Assembly (NCBI GenBank): GCA_964446835.1
Contig: CAYUQT010000027.1
Span: forward strand, 1 to 64,000
Origin: CAYUQT01 sp964446835
GTDB lineage: Bacteria > Planctomycetota > Phycisphaerae > UBA1845 > JAFGLZ01
Length of the DNA stretch: 64,000 nucleotides
Direction of reading: 5' to 3'
In this document: in pieces, positions 43,056-51,508 of the stretch
How the letters are laid out: the number at the start of each line of letters is the position of its first letter
Numbering within the stretch: the stretch's first letter is position 1
The notes under the pieces: generated by a model
What the model saw: only the letters and a program-made list of their open reading frames with translations
What the model was told of the DNA's origin: nothing
The model's database searches: none
Translations under genes and position numbers: made by a program

Positions 43056-45758
43056 CTAAGCGTCGCGGGGCGGTGGAACCGCACCGTACCCGTAGCCATA
43101 GTACTGGGGATAGCGACCGTCCTGCCTCCGTCTCTGCCCACTTCCAATGAAGACGGTTCCCAGCAGGCGTCCGCCCGAAGCCACCAGGTCGTGGAACGCG
43201 CCCGTGACGTTCTCTCGGCGGCAGTGTTGTTCGCGGACCACCATGATTGCGCCATCGGCATGGCGAGAGACGATGGATCCGTCTGCCACCGGACCCAGCG
43301 GAGCCGTGTCCAGGAGGACGATATCGAATTGACGGCGCCATCGCTTCAGACTGGACTCGAACAGTCCGTTGGCCAGAAGCTCCGGTCCTGCACCCGTTTC
43401 ATGGGTACCGACCGGCAGGAGGCCGAATTGGGGGTTCTGCAGGTGAACGATTGTCTGTTCGTCCGGCAGACGTCCCTTCAAGGAGTTGATCAGACCCGGA
43501 TGCTTCTCCAGACCGAACCGGCTCGACAGCGAGGACTTTCGCAGGTCCGTGTCAACAAGCAGGACGTTCTTCCCAGATTCGGCCAGAGTCCTGGCGAGCA
43601 GGATACTCAGAGTCGTCTTGCCGCATCCGGGTGTCGCACCGGTTACCAGGACGACATGCCCATCACCGCGCCGCGGCAGTCGTTGAAGGAGGATGGTTCG
43701 CAGCATCCGCACCGACTCGATCTGGTTCGCAGTCTCCAGCAGCGGCAGCCCTTCGACCTCGCGAACGTAAGGCAGTTGCCCCAGGAAGGGGGCATGCACG
43801 ATTCTGGAGACATCGTCCGCTTCGTGGAACGCCGGCGTCATCTTGGCCCGCAGCAATCCCAGACCCACCCCCGCCGCCATCGCTCCCAGGATCGCGGCGA
43901 TCGTCAACTGCATGCGTTTGTCTTTGTCGGGCTTCTGAGGCACGATCGCTCGAGAGAAAGGCTCGATCGAACCTGGAACGTTGCGTTCGATCATCTTCTG
44001 GTCGAGACGCTCACGCACGGCCTTGTACAGTTCCTTGAGGCGGGCGATGGCCTCGGCCTCTTTGGAGAGCATGGTGGCGGCCTCGAAGATACGCTCGTAA
44101 GACTCCCGCTCCTTCTTGAGTTCATCCGTCAACAGTTGTTCTTCGTACTTCAGCCGCTCCAGATTCTGGCGGATCTGGAACTGATCCATGGCCGGATGAT
44201 TCCGCATGTCCCCGGTTCTTTGGGAAGGGAGCAGGGATATCGGAGACCGGCCACGCTGCATCAGTTGTTCCTCACGATGTCGGAGGTCCTTCTCGGCACG
44301 GTCGATGCGATCCTTGAGGTTCTGCATCTCAGGATGTCCGTCGCCCAGGCGCCGCTGCTCTTCCGCCATCCGGCCCTGAAGTCCTTTGAGTTCCTCCGAT
44401 CGCCTGACCCACTCGGCATCCGATTCGAAGAATGGTATTACGGTCTCGGCCGGTTGTGTTGAGCTCTTGGCGTCCTGCTTCAGTGCCGACTCCACATCCT
44501 TCTTCTGCCATTCGGCGAACCGGATATCCTTCTGGAGGCCTCGCAGTTTCGCCTCCATCTCGTCACATCGCAGGCGCTTCTGGGCCACCAGTTCTTCCGG
44601 TGCCCCCGTTCCCAGTTCCTTACGAAGGCGGTCGACCACCTTCTGCCGTCCTTCGATATCCTGCCGGAGCGTCTTCTCTTCGTCGATGAGCTTCGCGTAG
44701 ACCTTGTCGTCGGTCGCCAGCGAGCTGTCATTTGCAAACTTGATGTACTGATCGAGAACCGCGTTGGCGATCACCGCGGCATTCTTGGGGTCGTCCAGCG
44801 GCATGGCGATTTGGATGACATGCGTGTTCTTGGGCGATTCGACCTCCAGCGTGTCCCTGAGAACCTCCAACAATGTTCCCAGACTTCCGCCCGGGGCATT
44901 GACGATCTTCGTGTAGAAGGTCGTCCCTTTGACCTCGGGTTGGTCCAGGACTCGCTGAAGCACTGTTGGACTCTTGATCTGAGCCACTTGCGTGTTCAGA
45001 TAGGACTGATAGAGGGGGATGACGCCGTTGTCGTCCGTTTTGAATACAATGCGGGGAATGATCGGTCGAACCAGGACTTCCGATACGGCTCGATACTTGG
45101 GGACGACGAACATTCGAACCAGCGGTACGGCGACCGCCGCAACCACCAGGAACGTCAACAGAACGGAGCCCTTGTATCTCCAGATCTGAGATATCGTCTG
45201 CGAGAGACCGACACCGTCAGGTTCGTCCTCAGTACTCTCTCCGTAAGCCACCGGGGTGACCGACGGACCCCATGCATGGACGTCCCCAGCAATCGACGGA
45301 CGCCGGCCGGTACGAACATCGGCTTCGACGTCCTCCACGGGAGTCACCGCATATCGGGTGTCACGCAACGGAACATCCTCGGTTCTACGCCTACCCAACA
45401 CTTTCCCCCCTTCCGACACCTCTAAACCCGATGCATCAAAGCATACGGTTTGATTTGCGTCGGACAATTCTGATTCGGAGAAAACGATCCGTACGTTCCC
45501 CAGATGAACAACATCACCATCTCGGAGAACGCTCCACCGGATCGCCTGCTCGCCAAGGCGCACCCCGTTGGTCGATCCCAAGTCGCGAAGGGTCCAGTTG
45601 CCGTCGGAACTTCGCTCGAAGCGGGCATGGAGTCGCGATATTGCCGCCCCTTCAAGACACACGTCGGCCTGTCTGGAACGACCAACGGTCATGGGGCTCT
45701 TGGTCAGTTCATAACTGACTGCCCGATTGCCCTCAAACCTCACTGAGATTCGGGCCAT
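43056..45758 (-). CDS. FHA-Wzz-BY-kinase fusion (polysaccharide copolymerase/tyrosine autokinase)
   Basis: Product of 900 residues. An N-terminal FHA domain (about 1-98) has the phosphothreonine-binding residues GRS (26-28), SRLH (41-44) and GSTNG (61-65). A linker of about 95 residues leads to membrane helix 1 (about 198-219), a Wzz chain-length domain with long coiled coils (350-600), and helix 2 (about 617-636). The cytoplasmic BY-kinase has Walker A TGATPGCGKTT (706-716), Walker A' LLVDTD (733-738), Walker B VLLDTAP (814-820) and a Tyr-rich tail (Tyr883, 886, 887, 889, 891). AAAGGGGA precedes the ATG. It should set chain length and gate export with the Wza-type protein at 983-2212. An FHA on a BY-kinase is not standard. 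Confidence 0.93.
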   Translation of the reverse strand: MARISVRFEGNRAVSYELTKSPMTVGRSRQADVCLEGAAISRLHARFERSSDGNWTLRDLGSTNGVRLGEQAIRWSVLRDGDVVHLGNVRIVFSESELSDANQTVCFDASGLEVSEGGKVLGRRRTEDVPLRDTRYAVTPVEDVEADVRTGRRPSIAGDVHAWGPSVTPVAYGESTEDEPDGVGLSQTISQIWRYKGSVLLTFLVVAAVAVPLVRMFVVPKYRAVSEVLVRPIIPRIVFKTDDNGVIPLYQSYLNTQVAQIKSPTVLQRVLDQPEVKGTTFYTKIVNAPGGSLGTLLEVLRDTLEVESPKNTHVIQIAMPLDDPKNAAVIANAVLDQYIKFANDSSLATDDKVYAKLIDEEKTLRQDIEGRQKVVDRLRKELGTGAPEELVAQKRLRCDEMEAKLRGLQKDIRFAEWQKKDVESALKQDAKSSTQPAETVIPFFESDAEWVRRSEELKGLQGRMAEEQRRLGDGHPEMQNLKDRIDRAEKDLRHREEQLMQRGRSPISLLPSQRTGDMRNHPAMDQFQIRQNLERLKYEEQLLTDELKKERESYERIFEAATMLSKEAEAIARLKELYKAVRERLDQKMIERNVPGSIEPFSRAIVPQKPDKDKRMQLTIAAILGAMAAGVGLGLLRAKMTPAFHEADDVSRIVHAPFLGQLPYVREVEGLPLLETANQIESVRMLRTILLQRLPRRGDGHVVLVTGATPGCGKTTLSILLARTLAESGKNVLLVDTDLRKSSLSSRFGLEKHPGLINSLKGRLPDEQTIVHLQNPQFGLLPVGTHETGAGPELLANGLFESSLKRWRRQFDIVLLDTAPLGPVADGSIVSRHADGAIMVVREQHCRRENVTGAFHDLVASGGRLLGTVFIGSGQRRRQDGRYPQYYGYGYGAVPPPRDA

Positions 45759-45791
45759 CCATCCCCTTTCGAAGACGCGGGTGACCCCCCC

Positions 45792-45797
45792 ATTATA
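45792..45797 (-). promoter_or_regulatory. Possible -10 box of an internal promoter
   Basis: A perfect TATAAT on the minus strand lies about 33 nt upstream of the BY-kinase start, in a 71-bp gap. No good -35 sits at 16-18 bp; TTGGCC lies 21 bp upstream. A secondary promoter for the kinase is plausible only. Confidence 0.3.
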
Positions 45798-45829
45798 TGC
45801 ACGCTATCAGCTGCTTTCGGCCAAAAAAT

Positions 45830-46939
45830 CTACCGGGTGTTGATCCCGATACGCATGGTCGGCCGTAGTCCCTCTCCTTCGGAGGCGCGATTCCACTGGT
45901 TCTTGAGTCTCGAACGGAGCCCACGGAGCATGGAGCCCTCGGTCTGCCGAGGGGAAACGCGAACGGCGAAGGCTACGTGAGCCCCTTTGTCGATATGCAC
46001 GTCGTCTGTCAACACACACTTATGAGTCACTGAGCGGTCGCCGAGCTCGCAGTGGTTCCACAATACCGATCCGCTCACAACCGCCTCAAAGCCGATGCAA
46101 CACCCCTGACCGATAACTGTCGGCCCGACAATGGTTGACTTCTCGCCGATCACGGAGCCGGGTCCCACCAGCACCGGACCCACGAGACGGGCGCTTTCCG
46201 GCACTCTGGACGTGGCGTGCACAAGGGCATCCTGGATCCGCAGATAGCCTGAAGGTGAGGGGTTCGACGCGTGCAGATGCCTGACGGCCATCGCATTGGC
46301 CATCATGTACGTCGACGGTGAGGAGACCCGATAGCACCCGCCTTCCGTCAAGGCCGGCAAAACCTCCTTGCCGTGTGAGTACAATTTGGGAATCAGGCCC
46401 TCTTTGATATCGCGGTAGCCCACCTCTTCCACATGTTGAAGGATGGCCTTCTGAAACACGTAGATACCGACGGGCGTGAGGTGATCCTCGAGTATCTGCC
46501 CTTCCCTTCGCTCGGGAGCTACTGCTACCGTTACAGGAGCACCGGACTCGATGTGTGCATCAATCAGCAGGCTAAGATTCACCGACGGGAGGAGTGTGCC
46601 GTCAACCGCTACAACGATGTCCGAATCGTCTTCCTCCACGGCGTCTCGAACGCAGCCTGCCGGGCCCCTGGGCATCCCATCCTCGAAATACTCAAGTGAC
46701 ATGCCCAGATCCCGACCGTTACCGAGACACTCGCGGATCTGACGAGATGTACTGTTGGCGCATATGGTCGCCTCGCGGATTCCGCCGGACTTCAACCAGT
46801 TGAGCGAATAACAGATCAGTGGCCAGTTCGCCACCGGCATCAGGGGTCGTGGAAGAGCCGTCTCAAACGTCGTGGCTTCCCACTGATGGACACCTGCCAA
46901 TACGACCCCTCGAACAGAAAGATCGCTTTTGACTGACAT
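45830..46939 (-). CDS. Degenerate sugar nucleotidyltransferase with beta-helix domain
   Basis: Product of 369 residues with the layout of NDP-sugar pyrophosphorylases. The N-terminal domain has VRGVVLAG, PLMPVANWPLICYSLNWLKSGGI and DDSDIVVAVDGTLLPSV. The left-handed beta-helix (about 245-335) shows VGPVLVGPGSVIGEKSTIVGPTVIGQG. The signature LAxGxGTRLxPLTxxxPKPL is badly altered: the G-T-R loop is replaced by HQWEATTFETA, and the lysine is Arg in LPRPLMPV. The enzyme may be inactive, regulatory, or use another chemistry. The ATG at 46939 has GAGGAG upstream. A separate related module is fused to the priming transferase at 41181. Confidence 0.8.
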   Translation of the reverse strand: MSVKSDLSVRGVVLAGVHQWEATTFETALPRPLMPVANWPLICYSLNWLKSGGIREATICANSTSRQIRECLGNGRDLGMSLEYFEDGMPRGPAGCVRDAVEEDDSDIVVAVDGTLLPSVNLSLLIDAHIESGAPVTVAVAPERREGQILEDHLTPVGIYVFQKAILQHVEEVGYRDIKEGLIPKLYSHGKEVLPALTEGGCYRVSSPSTYMMANAMAVRHLHASNPSPSGYLRIQDALVHATSRVPESARLVGPVLVGPGSVIGEKSTIVGPTVIGQGCCIGFEAVVSGSVLWNHCELGDRSVTHKCVLTDDVHIDKGAHVAFAVRVSPRQTEGSMLRGLRSRLKNQWNRASEGEGLRPTMRIGINTR

Positions 46940-47094
46940 GCCCCTGCTCCTCGCTCCCAACCCAACCGGGATATTCGATCTTCGGTCAAGTTGACGATGG
47001 CGGGACCAGCCCATTCTGGGCAGACTCCGTCCCCGTCAACTGCGCGGGGTTGATTCACATAACAAACTTGTCCACAGCTACTTATAACGGTTGA

Positions 47095-47712
47095 TCACAC
47101 GTCAACCGCTTCCAAGAGCGCGCTGTCTACATCGATCACAGCGGACTGCCCAAGAACCGTTGCAGCGATGTACATTCGCATCCTACCTCTACGACTCAGT
47201 ACGGTTCCTTCCACACCTTTGAGACTCCCCGCTGTGATCCGACAACGCCTGCCCTTCCTCAACGTCTTCAGAACATTCACCGGTTCGCCGCTCTCCACGA
47301 CGCGCCGTATCTGACTCAATTCCAGCTCCAACTGCCTCTGGTCCAATACTCGAATGATGTTCGCCACGCGGTTGGTCTTCCACGCCGCGTAGTAATCAGG
47401 CAATCCTCCAAACATGAACAAGTAGCCCGGAAACAGGGGCTTTGTTCCGGATAGTACTCTCCGACCACAGTTCCACTTCGCCAGCACCAGTGGCAAGTAG
47501 TACCCGATCGACTTCTCGTTCAGAGCCGAGGCTACTACCCTTTCGCAACGAGCCCGCGTGTGTAGCACCCACCAGCGCGCAACATTAGAGTCGTCTTCTT
47601 CCTCCCGCAAATCCTCTGGTTTTTCAATGGGTGGACCCTCGACCCCCGCCTGCCCCCCAATCGAGGACAGGCGCGACCAAGTCGCATCGATCAAATCGCA
47701 CCCTTGCCCCAC
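47095..47712 (-). CDS. NusG/RfaH-like transcription elongation factor
   Basis: Operon-specific antiterminator-like protein of about 205 residues. A NusG N-terminal domain begins near RWWVLHTRARCERVVA, with LFPGYLFMFG, and a KOW motif lies in LRKGRRCRITAGSLKGVEGTVLSRRG. UpxY/RfaH-type NusG paralogs commonly lead long capsule operons and allow RNA polymerase to read through. The GTG at 47712 has GGAGGG 5 nt upstream and is preferred; an in-frame GTG at 47775 has a poorly spaced ribosome site. About 45 residues precede the NusG domain and are acidic. It is the first gene of the minus-strand cluster, 118 nt downstream of a good promoter. Confidence 0.88.
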   Translation of the reverse strand: MGQGCDLIDATWSRLSSIGGQAGVEGPPIEKPEDLREEEDDSNVARWWVLHTRARCERVVASALNEKSIGYYLPLVLAKWNCGRRVLSGTKPLFPGYLFMFGGLPDYYAAWKTNRVANIIRVLDQRQLELELSQIRRVVESGEPVNVLKTLRKGRRCRITAGSLKGVEGTVLSRRGRMRMYIAATVLGQSAVIDVDSALLEAVDV

Positions 47713-47830
47713 TATCGCCCTCCGATTCCATGCCCACCTTGGCAAATCTGGCGGACGGTATGCGTTTCGTATCACTACCCTGGCAGGTCAGTCCGCCCCA
47801 GGCCCCATCTCCACCTGAAGATAACATTCT

Positions 47831-47859
47831 TTTCTATCCGGAAACTGGCTTCCTGTCAA
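47831..47859 (-). promoter_or_regulatory. Sigma-70 type promoter of the exopolysaccharide cluster
   Basis: On the minus strand TTGACA (47854-47859) and TAGAAA (47831-47836) are separated by 17 bp. Transcription would start near 47824, giving a leader of about 110 nt before the NusG-like gene. It sits in an AT-rich stretch and is the only strong promoter seen at the head of the cluster. Confidence 0.65.
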
Positions 47860-48365
47860 CCATGGAGTTGTTTAGATCCCATTATTTCTGTTATCCGGAC
47901 TTTATCATCAACACTATGCCCTCGCTCTAGTATTAATAATGTTGTGTACTAAACTGTTTTGACACACAGCCATAGGTTATACGGACCGAACGACATATCC
48001 TGACACAAAGTTGTGGGTTCGTTGTGTTCTCCCGGTGTGATCCAACCTCATGAGGACACCCGAAATCATGCCAGAAGAAATGGGCATCTTGCATGTCGGG
48101 CGCCCCCATCTGCGCGGGACGAGGGCTTTCAAGGAAACCGTGTTGGTGTATCCGCTCATCGACCTCTTACACCCGCATGGCGCCCCTTCGCCGGCCTTCT
48201 GCCGAGACGGCATGCTTCAGCATGCGTCCATTTCAACCTGAGACGGCGCGCTACACGCATTCAGCCGATGGGCGTTCGGAACAGGATTCTGACGGAGGTG
48301 TCCCCAGGGGGGCCCTCTGATATGATTGGGCAGCCCCACTCCAGAAGACCCGGAGGAATCTGTCG
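47860..48365. other. Divergent intergenic region between the cluster and the glycosidases
   Basis: AT-rich at 47870-48000, then more GC-rich. It must hold the promoter of the GH38-like gene on the plus strand. Reading frames here (for example plus strand 48050-48241) lack ribosome sites. A short hairpin GCATGC-TTCA-GCATGC occurs at 48210-48225. No RNA gene recognised. Confidence 0.45.
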
Positions 48366-51278
48366 ATGGCAACAAGACGTCATCTCGGTTCAGCCTGGAT
48401 CTCAGCCATGTTGTTCCTATCCCTGTGCTTCGCCGAGGGGCTTCCAGCAGAAACCTCGACGCCCGAAGGCCTCTCAGTCAGCCTCACCGGCCTCTTCATC
48501 AAGACCGCTGAGGGAATGGCGCGAGTCGTCAGGGTGCGCCTCACCGGTCCCATTGCCGGTCAGGGGGGACGACTGAAGATCACCGCAACCGGAAAGACCA
48601 TCGAGAAAGACGTTCCGTCCGTCGCCTCGGGCGATCGTGAATTCGATGCCCATCTGCCGTCCCAAGACGGATGCTTCGCGGCCCGGTTTGAGCTGGTTTC
48701 ACCCAACGGTACGATCCGCAAAGATGTGCAGATCCTCCCAGCCAGACGATGGACGCTCTATGTCGCTCCGACCGTTCACACCGACATCGGCTACACGCAT
48801 CATCAGAGCGAGATCCCGGCCATTCACAACACCAATACCGACAGGGCCATCGAGCTCTGCCGCGAGTTTCCCGACTATCGCTTCAGGCTCGAGTGCTCTT
48901 GGGCCGCTCGCGTGTATCAGAAGCAGCGCCCTCCCGAGCAGTTCAGCCAGCTTATCGATCTGGCAAGGCAGCGCCGCATCGGCGTCGAGGCCAACTATGT
49001 GAACATGCTGACGGGACTCTGTACCGCCGAGGAACTGGCGCGTCTGCTTTACCCGTCGGCCGAACTGGCGAGGCGGTTCGGTGTCCCCTTCGAGACGGCC
49101 ACGCAGAATGATACGCCTACCTATGTGTGGTCGTTTCCGAGCATCCTTCGACAGGCGGGTATCCGGTATCTGACGGTGGGCGTCAACAACAATGGCACGC
49201 GCGGGCCGGTGCTGAGAGGGGGGCTGGATCGGAAGTCGCCTTTCTGGTGGGAGGGCCCGGATGGAAGCAAGGTGCTGACCTGGTATGCGGGGGGATACGT
49301 CGACACGCATCGGACCGGCCTGAACGAGAGCGTCTCGGCCGTCGAGAAGAAGCTGCCCGCGTGGCTCCAGCGGTGGGAACAGCGCGATGACTATCCCTAC
49401 GATGCTGTTCTGATCCATGGTGCCTACGGGGACAATCAGGCGATCGACCGCACGCTTCCCAAGACGATCGCCGCCTGGAATGCAAAGTACGCCTATCCGC
49501 GGATTGTCATGACGGCCTGTGACGAGTTCTTTCGTCACATCGGAGAGAAGTTCCAGGACCGTATTCCCACCGTTCGCGGTTGCGGCGGCGGCTGGTGGGA
49601 GGATGGCGCGGGCAGCTCGGCCCGCGAGACGGCGATCAACCGCGACAGTCACCATCGCATCGTTGCCGCCGAGACACTGTGGTCCGCGGCCCACCTCGTG
49701 TCGCCGGCAATCACTTATCCGCGGGCCCGGATCGATCAGGCTTGGGACAACATTCTGATGTATGACGAGCACACGTGGGGCGCTCGTCGGTGGACCCTTC
49801 CTCCCGAGCACCGAAACGTCGTGACCCAGTGGGCCACGAAGGCCCGATTCGCCACCGACGCCGAAAGGGACTCCGTGGCGTTGCTCGCCGAAGGCGTGGC
49901 CGCGCTGGCCCGAACGGTGGGCGGCAAAGCCAGAGGCCTCCTGGTCTTCAACCCGCTGAGCTGGAATCGTGACGACGTGGTGTGCTTCGCTCTCGCCACG
50001 GATGAGAAGGTCGTCGATCCCGACGGTACCGACCTGCCGATACAGACGCTTTCCGACGAAGGCTCAAACCGAAAGGTCTGCATGCTCGCCCGGAACGTTC
50101 CGGCCACAGGCTATCGGCGGTATGCCATCACCCGAAGCTCGAACATGCAGGCCGCCAGCGGGCCTGCCACAAGTGACCCGACGCAACTGGAGAATCGCTT
50201 CTACCGCGTCACATTGGACGCACGGTCGGGAGGCATCGCCTCGATCGTCGACAAGGAACTCGGAGCCGAGTTGGTCGACGTCGACAGCCCGTATCGTCTG
50301 GGCGAGGTCCTCTACGCTTCGGGGGGCAAGGGAACCCAGGCGGTCGATTGGGTCCTTCGCGAGCCGGCTCGCTTCACCTATCACCGTCCTGCCGGCGCAA
50401 CTTGGCGAATCACCTCGCAGGGTCAGGTATTGACCTCCGCACAATCCGAGACTCATCTGACGATGTTCCCCAAGGTCGGCCTCGCGGTGACCCTCTACCA
50501 CGGCATCAAACGGTTGGACTTGGCGGTTCATCTTGAGAAGACCCTGACCTACGAACTCGAGGGCGTCTACGTCGCCTTTCCGTTTTTCGCAAAGCCCCCG
50601 GAGTTCCGCATCGAGGTGGGTGGGGGATGGGTTCGACCCGATAGGGACATGCTACCCGGCGCGTGCCTGGACTGGTTCTGCGCGCAGGGCAGCGTGATCG
50701 TTTCATCGGAGCGCCTGGGTGTGAGCTGGTCGCCCCGCGATACCCCTCTGTTCAGCCTGGGCGACATCCACACGGGCCAGTGGTTGGAAAGACTCGAACT
50801 GAACCGCGGGTCGATCTTCGCCTATGTGATGAACAACTACTGGCCGACGAACTACAAGCCGGGGCAGGACGGCAAGCACGTCTTCCATTACTCCCTGCTG
50901 TCGGATCGGCATCTCACTACGACGGCCGCCACGCGTCACGGCAGAGAGGTCAGCACCCCCCTGGTCGCGTTCATGGCGGAGGCGCCGTCCGGCGCAACGC
51001 TTCCCGAATCGGGCTCGTTCTGGCGGATCAGCGCTCCCAATGTGATCCTCACGGCGTTCAAGCGTGCCGAGGATGACGACGGCTACGTCCTGCGCTTCAT
51101 GGAAGTGGCCGGTCAGCCGACATCGTTCGAAGTGGCCACGCAAGTCTTGCCCACCCCTCAGAGCGCCCGGCGGTGCGATCTGGTCGAACGAGACCTCTCG
51201 CCGCTTCCGATTCCGGAAGGCAAAGTCGGCGTCTCGATCAAGGCCTATGGCACCGAAACCCTGCGTCTGAAGTGGTGA
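48366..51278 (+). CDS. Secreted GH38-like alpha-mannosidase family protein
   Basis: Product of 970 residues with a signal peptide (cleavage near GLPAE, residues 25-29). The GH38 catalytic domain begins APTVHTDIGYTHH: His138 and Asp140 are the zinc ligands in the H-x-D motif. The probable nucleophile is Asp249 in TQNDTPTYVW. Middle and C-terminal regions fit the GH38 helical and beta-sandwich domains (from about residue 600, YRVTLDARSGGIASIVDKELG). The family hydrolyses alpha-mannosides. Bacterial secreted forms are less common than cytoplasmic ones. GGAGGAAT precedes the ATG. It is the first of two plus-strand glycosidase genes. Confidence 0.85.
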   Translation: MATRRHLGSAWISAMLFLSLCFAEGLPAETSTPEGLSVSLTGLFIKTAEGMARVVRVRLTGPIAGQGGRLKITATGKTIEKDVPSVASGDREFDAHLPSQDGCFAARFELVSPNGTIRKDVQILPARRWTLYVAPTVHTDIGYTHHQSEIPAIHNTNTDRAIELCREFPDYRFRLECSWAARVYQKQRPPEQFSQLIDLARQRRIGVEANYVNMLTGLCTAEELARLLYPSAELARRFGVPFETATQNDTPTYVWSFPSILRQAGIRYLTVGVNNNGTRGPVLRGGLDRKSPFWWEGPDGSKVLTWYAGGYVDTHRTGLNESVSAVEKKLPAWLQRWEQRDDYPYDAVLIHGAYGDNQAIDRTLPKTIAAWNAKYAYPRIVMTACDEFFRHIGEKFQDRIPTVRGCGGGWWEDGAGSSARETAINRDSHHRIVAAETLWSAAHLVSPAITYPRARIDQAWDNILMYDEHTWGARRWTLPPEHRNVVTQWATKARFATDAERDSVALLAEGVAALARTVGGKARGLLVFNPLSWNRDDVVCFALATDEKVVDPDGTDLPIQTLSDEGSNRKVCMLARNVPATGYRRYAITRSSNMQAASGPATSDPTQLENRFYRVTLDARSGGIASIVDKELGAELVDVDSPYRLGEVLYASGGKGTQAVDWVLREPARFTYHRPAGATWRITSQGQVLTSAQSETHLTMFPKVGLAVTLYHGIKRLDLAVHLEKTLTYELEGVYVAFPFFAKPPEFRIEVGGGWVRPDRDMLPGACLDWFCAQGSVIVSSERLGVSWSPRDTPLFSLGDIHTGQWLERLELNRGSIFAYVMNNYWPTNYKPGQDGKHVFHYSLLSDRHLTTTAATRHGREVSTPLVAFMAEAPSGATLPESGSFWRISAPNVILTAFKRAEDDDGYVLRFMEVAGQPTSFEVATQVLPTPQSARRCDLVERDLSPLPIPEGKVGVSIKAYGTETLRLKW

Positions 51279-51508
51279 AGGCGCACCGGTTCATCGTCGA
51301 GCGGGGGCAGGGTTGATCAACACGTCGTATCCGGGAGCCGATCCTGATCTGAGCAACGGGACGTGTCTGTACGCCAGTCAGGACGTCAACGAGCAGAGTA
51401 CGATGTCCTGCGTGCCGATCGATCTCGGCGCTGTCTTTTTCTTTCAATGGATGCCTGGGCCCCGACGCGGTACGATCCTGCCGCACGAAGAAGCAGGAGT
51501 CCCGTTTC

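Noticed and set aside
48013..48576. 187-codon plus-strand frame before and inside the GH38-like gene
   Set aside because: Overlaps the signal-peptide region of the real gene in another frame and has no ribosome site.
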